A DNA stretch of 21,439 nt from Seminavis robusta. Taxonomy: Eukaryota; Bacillariophyta; Bacillariophyceae; Naviculales; Naviculaceae. The stretch lies in NCBI GenBank assembly GCA_903772945.1, contig CAICTM010001860.1:1-21439 (forward strand), in the 5' to 3' direction. The notes under the pieces were generated by a model. That model searched no databases. It was not told the DNA's origin and saw only the letters and a program-made list of their open reading frames with translations. Numbering within the stretch: position 1 is the stretch's first letter; every line of letters starts with the position of its first letter. Both the position numbers and the translations under genes were made by a program. Below, in pieces: positions 1 through 8,053 of the stretch.

Positions 1-384
1 GGAAAAAGACAATAATAAATAGCAACATCGAAGGATAATAACGAAGGCTCCCACGAAAGCAGGCAGGTGCTTTCCCACGCATCGTGTGAGGTGTGATACG
101 CTGTAGCCAGAAAGACAGGCAGGGCAACAAAGACACCGTACAGCTCTCCTCGAACCAAGTCGAAGATAACGATACAGCGAGTTTACGCAAGACCGCAGAA
201 GACGACGACCCGGCCGGCGTGAACAGCCGCCATCGGCACAGAGCGACGTTGTGCAGGCCACAAAAGTCAGCAGTCATGCACTCAACAGTGGATATCGTTC
301 TAAAGCAGGTGGCCACCATTACTCCGCCTTGGCCTACACGACGCGTCGATCAAACAATCGACCGCGAACTGCACAAATCCCGTG
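1..384. other. Spacer downstream of the lipase-like gene; no gene seen
   Basis: This stretch lies 3' of the minus-strand lipase-like gene. It holds open frames on both strands, but the longer one starts only at GTG and shows no recognisable domain, repeat or conserved motif. I see no RNA gene. It is probably 3' untranslated and intergenic sequence. The minus strand stays open in places, so a further small 3' exon of the neighbouring gene cannot be excluded. Confidence 0.4.
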
Positions 385-3161
385 TCAAACAAAAGGGATC
401 CTCCAGAACTGCTCTGGTGGGCACGGACAGTTTTCCTCGAGCAAACCACTGTCCAACGTACACCTTCCCATCATACATACAGCACCAGCACCATTCCCTT
501 GACAATCTTCATCGGCGGCGCACATGATACAAGACGGAGGAGCTTCAAAACCATTCAATAGGGGCGGAGCCCGCGTCGGTGGGAGCATTGGTCCCACTGG
601 GAAGGTTGGTGCCACCACCGTCACTACAGTCGGCTGGATCACCCGACTGGAGTCCACACTCTCCATTGAGACAGTTTCCACTCTGACCAATGCCGAGGGT
701 TCGTTCGCAGGCCTGAGCATGGGCGCAGAAGGGAGTGATACAGAGCCAGGGAGATTCCCCGTCGAGGTCTGATAGTCGCGATCTGACCGTCGGTACAGCT
801 GGGCATTGTCGTTGGGTGTTGCAGAAGCAGCGCCATTGGATCAGTGTTCCTGTGGTGTTTTCGGCACAGACCATGGCGCTGCCAGAGGGGCGCTCCTGGG
901 TACGCTGCGAAATGCATTACAGACAGCCCGATTGGCGAATCACTGCCCATGTGACAAATCGAAGCAGGACCCACCCGTTGGCCAGTGATCCGGGTGCGGG
1001 TCGGGAGGTAGGTGGTGCCTGGCTGAGGAGTATCGGGTGTGGAGCCCTGAGGTGTTGGTCCGGGAGAGGAGGACCCTGCGGAGTACCGGGCGAGGTGGAC
1101 CCTGAGGTGTGCCAGGAGGTGGACCCGGTGGACTTCCACCCAAACAGAGTCCCCCGTTACAGATATTGGAGACACAATCTCCATTTTCCGAGCAGAAATC
1201 TTCATTGAGTCCCTTGGCAGCACAGATTCCGACCGACGAAGCTCCTCCCAAGGAGATGAATGGCCGACAGCGTTGCGATGCGCACAAATCATCTTGATCG
1301 CACCAATGTCCATTGGCCCATGCCGGTGCGGCCGGAATGGGGAAACAGGATTCCAGCGCCAGCTGTTGGATGCGTGTGGTATAGAGCGACAATTGAGACG
1401 GCATCATGACATCGGCATTAGGGTCATTGTTGTAAATACTGGCTCGAGTGGAATCATCGTTGAGTTCGAGCACAATGGTTTGAGTTTCGTCGAGAAAGAC
1501 GGGCGTCCCGTAATGATGCAATGTAGGCATGTTGGGAGTGCTGCCGAGTTGTGGAATGGCATCAAAGAGGTTGGTATCTTGCGACGGGACATAGGCCAAG
1601 TTTACGAATCGCGTATGACGTAGCGCCGCTCCATGGTTCATGAGTGGACAATTGGGAGCAATAGCACGAGGAGCTCCAAAGGTAATGACTTGGGGTTCGA
1701 GATCCAACAATGTCAAACTCGCGACGAGCGCGGCACCTCCTCCCAAGCCGTGTCCACCAATCACAATGGGACAGGCTTCGGGATCCAACGCCGTGGGTAT
1801 GGGAATGATGCGATTCTCCATGACCACAATGGGTGTCTCGGGGGAATTGGGGAGTCCTAGCTGATTGGTATTGAGACAAGTGCTGGCGCATTGTGCCAAT
1901 CGCAAATCCCAGAATTGTTGTTCAGGTGCAAAGTAGGCCGAATGAGCTCGTTCATGCACGTTGCACGTTTGTTGAAAGGACGACAGTGGTGTTGTACCAA
2001 AGTTGAACAAGTCTTGCGTTTCCGTGGGAGCAAAGATTCCATAACAAACGCCATCGACCTTGGCTACCATGGCCTGATTGTTGGTGTTTTGATTGTAGAC
2101 TCCCAACTCGGTCAATTCAATTGGCGGTGGCGCCGCGGGGAATCCCGTCTGCAACCACTGCGTGAGCTGTGCCGTGACGCGACTCCTCTCAACCAGATCC
2201 CTGGTCAAAACAGTGTCTTGTTGTTGTATGTTCCTCCGTTGGGAGTGCAAGTGCCACACAATCCATTGATGCAAGAGCTAGTCCCGCAGACAGCGTCTTC
2301 GGTACACGGTTTCCCGGCACTGAGTAGACAGAATCCCTGTATGTCACAAGCTCCCGACCGACAATCCATATTGTCATCGCACATGGCTCCATCGTCGAGC
2401 AACATGGCATCGGTGGGTGCCGGAGTGGCAGGGACAGGAACGGGCGCGGGTGTCATGAAGGGAGCGGGTGTCATGAAGGGTGCAGGTGTGATGATGGGTG
2501 CGGGCGTCATGATGGGGGGCAACGAGGGCATGGCCGTGGGCGCATCGGTGAGTTGTGCGGAATCGACGCATTGGAGTGTAAAGTTGAAAATGGCAAAAAT
2601 GTCAGCTTCCGGGTCTTCGGGAATGACACCATCGGCCCATCCGTCATTTTCTTGAGTCGTTCCGTCGGCATTTTCTCGTACGAGCTGTGCAAAGGCGGAT
2701 CCTAGAATCTGTTCTCCTTCGGCGGCAGCCAAATTGCAGTCGAATCCGGCATTGGCTAGCAAGACAGGGAATCCGTAGGTCGTCACGGGTTCGTCGGGAT
2801 CAATGTCATTGTCGCTCTGGTAGGGGAAACGGTCGGTACGGGGAGATCCGTCTTTATCGGTCTCTAGGTCGTCGATGTTCGTGTTGAACCATGCACTGGT
2901 CTCGGCGATTTCCCATCCATTGCTAGTATCAAACGAGGCATAAAGCAATGCAGTGTCCTCGGGATCAATCACCAGACAAAAGAATCCGGCTTCTTCAAAG
3001 GGCAAGTTGTTTTCAATGGCAAACAATCGACGGCATTGCGCGTCAGTGCCATCGTCAAACTTTAACACATAGTTTATAATGGGAGGAATTTGACCTGACA
3101 CTACGGTTGCCAAGAGAAGCAACGGCAGAAGAGACGCCATGGATTGCGTCGTTCTATTCAT
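385..3161 (-). CDS. Secreted Cys-rich class-3 lipase-like protein, frame-interrupted, nucleophile Ser replaced by Gly
   Basis: The ATG at 3161 (second Met at 3140) opens a signal peptide with the hydrophobic run SLLPLLLLATVVSG. An N-terminal extracellular domain, a Pro/Thr linker of MTPAP-type repeats and a Cys-rich block ending near CINGLC follow. The frame then changes near 2215. The next part, about 2215-1150, is a class-3-lipase-like alpha/beta-hydrolase fold with VIGGHGLGGG, FGAPRA, RFVN and LHHYG. The canonical elbow is G-H-S-L-G; here codon 1747-1749 is GGC (Gly), so lipase activity is doubtful. More Cys-rich modules (CSENGDC, CNGGLC, CLNGEC) and Pro/Thr linkers follow. Further frame changes fall near 1060-1100, 905-975 and 545-600, with the last stop at 385. 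GT-AG segments of 59, 64, 70 and 55 nt would each restore phase, but the 59-nt one would split a conserved CxNGxC motif. Indels or sequence errors are therefore equally possible. Secretion and fold are well supported; the exon structure is not. Confidence 0.6.
905..974 (-). other. Candidate 70-nt intron in lipase-like gene
   Basis: On the minus strand this segment begins GTGGGT and ends TTTCGCAG, after a possible branch-like CTGTAAT. Removing it joins the Pro/Thr linker frame (ending ITGQR) to the Cys-rich frame that reads through AMVCAENTT. It is the best-looking of the four possible short introns in this gene, but the donor is weak and there is no transcript evidence. Confidence 0.4.
2446..2517 (-). 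repeat. 18-bp coding minisatellite, four copies (Pro/Thr linker)
   Basis: Four imperfect 18-nt units start at 2446, 2464, 2482 and 2500. On the minus strand they encode hexapeptides such as PFMTPA and PIITPA. They form the flexible linker between the N-terminal domain and the first Cys-rich block of the lipase-like protein. Linkers of this type are common in secreted algal glycoproteins. Confidence 0.85.
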
Positions 3162-3224
3162 TCTCTCTCTTTCTCTCTTCTTCTCGCTGTTCTTCTGGTG
3201 CTCGCGACTCTACTCTGTTCTGGA

Positions 3225-3232
3225 CTTTATAG
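3225..3232 (-). promoter_or_regulatory. Possible TATA box of the lipase-like gene
   Basis: The minus strand reads CTATAAAG, 64 nt upstream of the ATG at 3161. This would put the transcript start near 3195-3200, inside a purine-rich leader (GA-rich on the minus strand). The assignment rests on motif and distance only. Confidence 0.35.
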
Positions 3233-3902
3233 CGTAGAGGACTGACTACTACTAGCTAGAAGAAGTGCTTTGAGGTTGTCTTTGCAAGGGACAATAGCTT
3301 AGCTTCGTTTCATGTGCGAGAGATCCATTGATGAGACGGTGAAGAAGGGTGGAAGCAAAGTTGGCTCCATCCGCCTAAATAACGTGCCGAAGATTTATTG
3401 AGTGGCCGTTTCCTCAACGGCATTTTCGATAAATCTCCAAACGATTGACAGAGATAGGGATAATCGAATCGAATCTAAAACCCAAACTACTAGTATCAAG
3501 AACGTCTGGTAAGATGAGGTAAAGTATTTGCATCGTCCTGATGCCACGTCACGAAACTCCGGTGGCTCACCCGTGACTTTTGTGGCTCGCTTTGCTGTAT
3601 TTTATTTTAAATAGCCTTCTTTTCAAATCCTAATGATTTAAAATAGCCGATCGCCTGGTGCGTCGATGAGAACGCTTCAAAGTCAATGACCGCTTCGGAT
3701 GGTCACAATTGCTAACCACTGACTACGCACTCCGAATGATCTTCTACGGTAAATACGGTACTGGACCGGTACACCGGTACCACCAAAAGAATCCTCCACA
3801 CATTCTCATTGTTTTTCTGTCTTGGACGTACGTCTTCCATTCAAAAGAGCCCAAGGACTGAATTCAAGTTGCCAACCTTCCAGGAAAACAAACAAACAAA
3901 CA
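3233..3902. other. Divergent intergenic region between lipase-like and bestrophin-like genes
   Basis: This 670-nt spacer separates two genes transcribed away from each other, so it should hold both promoters. It contains A/T-rich patches near 3600-3650, CTAG words near 3250 and 3490, and a cluster of CCGGTA words at 3757-3780. The 20 nt before the ATG at 3903 are a CAAA-repeat leader. I see no RNA gene or open frame of interest. Confidence 0.5.
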
Positions 3903-5429
3903 ATGAGCGAGCAAGAGGCCAACAATGATGGGGTTGAAGCCATTCAAGTAGTGAGCGACAAAAAGTCTGGTGCATCATCATTGATGCCGCTCTCTACCAC
4001 ATCCGCCACATCGGCCGCCAAAACTCTCACCAAGGCTGCGGCAAGTTCTGCGACACTCACCAAGGCTGCCACGGGTGCCGCTGCCACAGGTGCCGTGACA
4101 CTGACCAAGGCTGCCACAAATGCCGCGACGGATGCTGCCACTATCAACTATAAACTTCGTGAAATGCAAGATGGTGCCGTGCCTCGCATGATGCATTTTG
4201 CAGACAAGGGCGGTGGCGACGGATCGTTGCTCATTGAAAACGCCGCCGAACAAAAGGCGAGCTTGGAGGAACTGGAAGCACGCGTGCGCCAGGGAGTCCC
4301 CAATGAGTTTGTCACTTCCATCCTGTCCATTTGGGCATCCTTCAAGGTCCTCTTTATCTATCTGGTGACGATTGAAACCTACATTGCGCTCGCTGGATCG
4401 ATAGGAATGACTTGCTACTGGTATTTCACCCACAAAGACAACACCACGTGGGATGGAGGGGGCCTTTCGTGGGTGCTCGTCGGCTTTGCCGTTGTCTTGC
4501 CCATGTCCAACCTCGTCAAAATGGGATTTGGTCGCCGCGAAGAAGCACTCAAGATACTCGCCAGTCTTCGGTCCTGTCAAACCATGCTCTACCATGCCCA
4601 TGCACTCTGGGATTGGGACAAGGGGAACGGTCGCGCCAATGCCGATCTCGACATTTTGGCCCATTGCGACGAACTGCTCGATACCATGTATGTGGGAGGA
4701 GAAGCGCTGGTCCGCTTCTTGACGCTCCCCACTTCCACACTGACGAGACATCAAGTGACGTATCATGGACAACAGGAAGCTCATCGAACCTTGGACGTGG
4801 CCGTACAACTGTACGATGTCTTTGCCAGTCGACAAATGGTCAAATACACCAAGCTCGCGGAACGAATCAAGCGAGCTGGATTGTCAGGAAGTGAGTTGTC
4901 GCGGGTGGAAGGCTTTCATCGCACCACCCAAGAAATGTTGGAAAAGTTGCGCTTTCTCAAAATGTACCGGACTCCCCAAGCTCTGCGATCCTTTGCGAGG
5001 GTCTTTACCATTTGCCTTCCTGCCTTTTACGCTTCCACATTTGCCCAGCTCGCTATTGAAATCCAGTCCTTGGGAATGGGCATTGCCATGGCCGTCATTA
5101 CCACCCTTTGTCTTACATCCCTCTATGAATCCATTCTGGTCATGGAAGACCCATTTGTGGCGTTTCTCGTCTTGGATGGCATTTCCATCCATGAGGAACT
5201 CATGCTTCATAACCAGCAGGTATTGACAGCCAGGGAAGAGATCTTTCCAGATGCAGCTCCCTACAAGATTCCCAATAGTAGTAGTAGTAGTAGTGCAGCA
5301 GCAGAAACCGACAACAGCTTTGCAGACGAACAACCAGGCAAGATGAAAGGAGAGCAAAGTGGTATTCCGCAGCGTCGTCAATCAGCAGGTATGCGTGGAA
5401 GTCTACTCTTCAAGACCAATGGATCCTAG
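3903..5429 (+). CDS. Bestrophin-like anion channel
   Basis: This encodes 508 residues without introns. I chose the ATG at 3903, preceded by ACAAACA with A at -3. The frame is open to 3822, but that codon is TTG. The first 90 residues are Ser/Ala/Thr-rich with three TLTKAA repeats. Two hydrophobic segments follow (about 150-172 and 188-208), the second containing VVLPMSNLVKMGFGRRE. A soluble helical middle is next, then a second pair (about 364-385 and 392-414) running from TPQALRSFARVF to LYESILVMEDPF. Four helices, the RTPQALR...ARVF stretch and the EDPF...LDGI motif fit the bestrophin-like family of plants, fungi and algae, which forms pentameric chloride/bicarbonate channels. The tail is Ser-rich (SSSSSSAAA, from an AGT run) and probably disordered. 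Membrane location is not visible: no clear signal or bipartite plastid peptide is seen. The family call is good; ion and organelle are inference. Confidence 0.75.
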   Translation: MSEQEANNDGVEAIQVVSDKKSGASSLMPLSTTSATSAAKTLTKAAASSATLTKAATGAAATGAVTLTKAATNAATDAATINYKLREMQDGAVPRMMHFADKGGGDGSLLIENAAEQKASLEELEARVRQGVPNEFVTSILSIWASFKVLFIYLVTIETYIALAGSIGMTCYWYFTHKDNTTWDGGGLSWVLVGFAVVLPMSNLVKMGFGRREEALKILASLRSCQTMLYHAHALWDWDKGNGRANADLDILAHCDELLDTMYVGGEALVRFLTLPTSTLTRHQVTYHGQQEAHRTLDVAVQLYDVFASRQMVKYTKLAERIKRAGLSGSELSRVEGFHRTTQEMLEKLRFLKMYRTPQALRSFARVFTICLPAFYASTFAQLAIEIQSLGMGIAMAVITTLCLTSLYESILVMEDPFVAFLVLDGISIHEELMLHNQQVLTAREEIFPDAAPYKIPNSSSSSSAAAETDNSFADEQPGKMKGEQSGIPQRRQSAGMRGSLLFKTNGS

Positions 5430-6501
5430 TAGTAGAATGCCAAAGTATATTATAGGTGAGCGAGCAGACGCAGAGAGCAAGCAAGCACCGGCGGGCAAGA
5501 CAACGAAAGCAACGACGACAGCACAGAGCACAGCACATCACGACACGCAGTATGACTTTTAGAAACTAATGCATCTACCGCAGCTAGTAGCAACCATGCT
5601 CCTGAACTCTTGTTGCACATTCGTACTTTTATAGTACGGTAGCGTGCGGGGAACTGAAATTCCGTCAATACTGGTCAAAGTCGTTGCGTCATTGTTTGTA
5701 GAACCATTGATTCTCCATCCATGATGAGAGTCTTGCAAATGAGACCACACAACGACTTCAGTGCACAGATGCAAAGATCAGGAATCAAGATCCAAAGCAA
5801 GGCCATCCAATGAGTTAGGGTGTTTCATGCGAACCTTTATGCGATTGAATTCCACAATCCTTCCACCAGGAACAACGCAGGAGCTGGTTCCGGTGCTGGT
5901 CCGTCCGAGGGGAGAAGTCGGAGCCATGGCAACCACTGTGGTTGCTACCGGTACCATGGTGTCTAGTATTTACTGTCAATGAAAGAGCGTTCTAGTAGTC
6001 TAATAAGTGTTGTTCCTACAGACTCATTCAGGAGGTTAGTTAGACTAAAAGTGAGCATAAATTTGCTCCTACCTACCCGTCTTACCGGTATCCGCATTGA
6101 TGAATTGATTTTCTCACCGTAACAGCACACAGTTGGGGAAGACAAATTATTACTACTAGCTACCAGTACTAGCTAGTAGTGCAGTACGCTACGTACTCCA
6201 GTATCGTACACAGGTAGTGTTCAAGTTTAAAACCAAGGTATTTAGGGTGTTAAGACTTGGTTTTAAGAAAACGCGAACCCCACGACCCCAAAAATCTCTG
6301 CAACTCCAAGAGCGCAACCACTTCGTGCACACCCTTCATTGATTGGGGCACTTTCAGAAAACGATGTATCGTATTCACAGTGATGTATCTATCATTATTC
6401 CTGCAAAACAACAGCAACTTTGCCAGCGTGTGCGCAAAAACAACCAGTACCTCGTCACTGCCGTCTTCCGTGATATTCTAACATCTACTACTAGTAGCTA
6501 A
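5430..6501. other. Convergent 3' spacer, CTAG-rich
   Basis: This 1.07-kb spacer lies downstream of both the bestrophin-like gene (plus) and the DEP-domain gene (minus). It holds only short frames without recognisable domains. Notable are many CTAG and ACTAGTAG words, especially 6153-6180 and 6487-6505, a 17-nt odd palindrome at 5929-5945 next to TACCGGTA, and a hairpin at 6227-6266. Both 3' untranslated regions must lie here. Confidence 0.5.
6227..6266. repeat. Inverted repeat, 11-bp perfect arms
   Basis: TTAAAACCAAG (6227-6237) and CTTGGTTTTAA (6256-6266) are perfect reverse complements separated by 18 nt. It sits about 240 nt downstream of the stop of the DEP-domain gene, so it could be a 3' UTR structure or the trace of a small mobile element. 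No target-site duplication is obvious. Confidence 0.6.
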
Positions 6502-8053
6502 CTAGTCTGAATCACTGTCGTCGCCGGCGCTTTCGCCGCTCGATTGGTACTTTTTCGTTCGCTCTTGGAACTTTTCCAAGAGACGGATGGCAAACACGGT
6601 TGACATCATCGTCTCTTTGGCTCCAGCAGCACCGCTTCCTTCGGAGCTACTGTCGTCGTCGTCGTCGCCAGCATCTCCGTCGTCGTCGCCCTTGTAGAAT
6701 CCCGATGGTCGGGATTCGTGAACTCTTTCAATCAATTCGCGAATACCAGAATCCGGTGGGAACCAAACATTCATCGATTGTTTTGTCTCCTCCTTGTCGC
6801 TCAGCAGCAGCTTGTCGTATAATTCCTTCCATCGGTAAGCGTCGCATAAAACCCATTTGGGGTTCAGCGGGAAGGTGAATCCTTGCTCAATCTTCTCTTC
6901 CAAAATGTCTTGCAAGCCCTCTACATCAACGTACGCCCATGGCTTGTTGTCCGGTAAGTCGTTAGCAATCACAAGAAATTCATCATCCAGATCTTGTGGG
7001 AAGTAATAGTTGAAGCATTCTGCACCGTGCCGCACGGCACCTGAATGGCTCAATCGAGAAACGGCGTTCTTCATGATGGAGTAACTCTTTGGGTCTCCAA
7101 ACCCAAAACGGGGCATTTCGGGGTAGAATCCTTCTCGTGCAGCCTTTTTTAGAATTTCAAGCCAGTTGACGGTCCAACTGTCGCCCACCTTCGAGCTCTT
7201 CATCACACTTTCAATCTCACCCGTGTACCACTTCAAAACATTCAGTTGATTGGTTGCCAGTGTGGACTGGAATTGTACACGCTTCGTTCCAACGAGGAAA
7301 CAGTCAAAATCAGACACGACGGGCATCACGCGACCGTGTTCCTCGTAGGCAACTAAGAGTTCAAATGGATTCATGGGGGAGTCGGAATCAGCACTCTGGT
7401 AGACAACTGCTCGCGGCGCATTTTCTTTTGGTTCCGCACGAATTGCGGCAAAGTTCATGTCTTGGAATGCTGGTTGGGATGGACGACCAGTGTCGTATTC
7501 TGAGCCAGGTTTTCGTGTGCAATCTTGTCGAACAAAATAAGCTTCCCAGTACAAACGCTCGGGGATCTCCAAACCATACCTTTCGGGAGCATAGTCATCG
7601 ATATACGTGATCGATGGGTCAGGTCCCAGGTCCAAAAGCATCGCATCCAATGCGTCCTTCCGTGCTGATTTGGAAGCGTCGTTGTCAGCCAGCACCGCCC
7701 GGGCTTCTTCCACCGTCTCCATCATCTCCAGTCCTACCCGTTCCAATTTCTCTGCTGCAATATCACGCCCTCTTCTAGAGTCGCCGGGATAGAAGACTCG
7801 AACGACTCCTTCTTTGCTTGGCGGCCGGATTTTGCTCTTATGCTTGTTTTCTCCGATCTGCAGAAACGGAACGAACCCAGACAACTTGCCTCGTTTTGCA
7901 GATTTTCCCTTAATGTCCAGGCCCTTACCAACGGCTTGTCCGAGCATCATTTTTCGGATTCTGTCAAAAAATGGGAGGGCACAGGCGAATGAGCAACTAA
8001 ACCATCTCGAGGAACCGCAGAGTGAAACTGGGAAGCATGAACAAACACTTACG
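6502..8053 (-). other. Region encoding class II nucleotidyl-cyclase-like domain and acidic tail (spans the intron)
   Basis: The domain begins near the exon junction (VFTVWRPTSADA, then IRKMMLGQAVGKG). Its motifs in order are K1741-G-K1743-S, SGFVPF, a roughly 190-residue insert, VVSDFDCFLVGT with D1941/D1943, and AVRHGAECFN with H2035/E2038/N2041. Acidic D2047 and D2049 follow. In class II cyclases the D-x-D pair and the His bind metal, and Lys residues contact the triphosphate. Residues after about 2130 are acidic and low complexity. No calmodulin-binding or secretion signal is seen; this is an intracellular domain of a large host protein, not a toxin gene. Confidence 0.6.

Noticed and set aside
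93..527. Plus-strand open frame of 144 codons
   Set aside because: It starts at GTG, has no domain or codon regularity, and overlaps the Cys-rich 3' part of the minus-strand lipase-like gene.
1891..2655. Plus-strand open frame of 254 codons
   Set aside because: It is antisense to the signal-peptide, linker and lipase parts of gene 1. Its Gly/Val/Met repeats are the complement of the MTPAP linker.
3822..3902. N-terminal extension of the bestrophin-like protein
   Set aside because: The codon at 3822 is TTG. The first ATG in frame is at 3903 with a good A-rich context.
3978..4835. Minus-strand open frame of 285 codons
   Set aside because: It is the complement of the bestrophin-like coding region, with no recognisable domain of its own.
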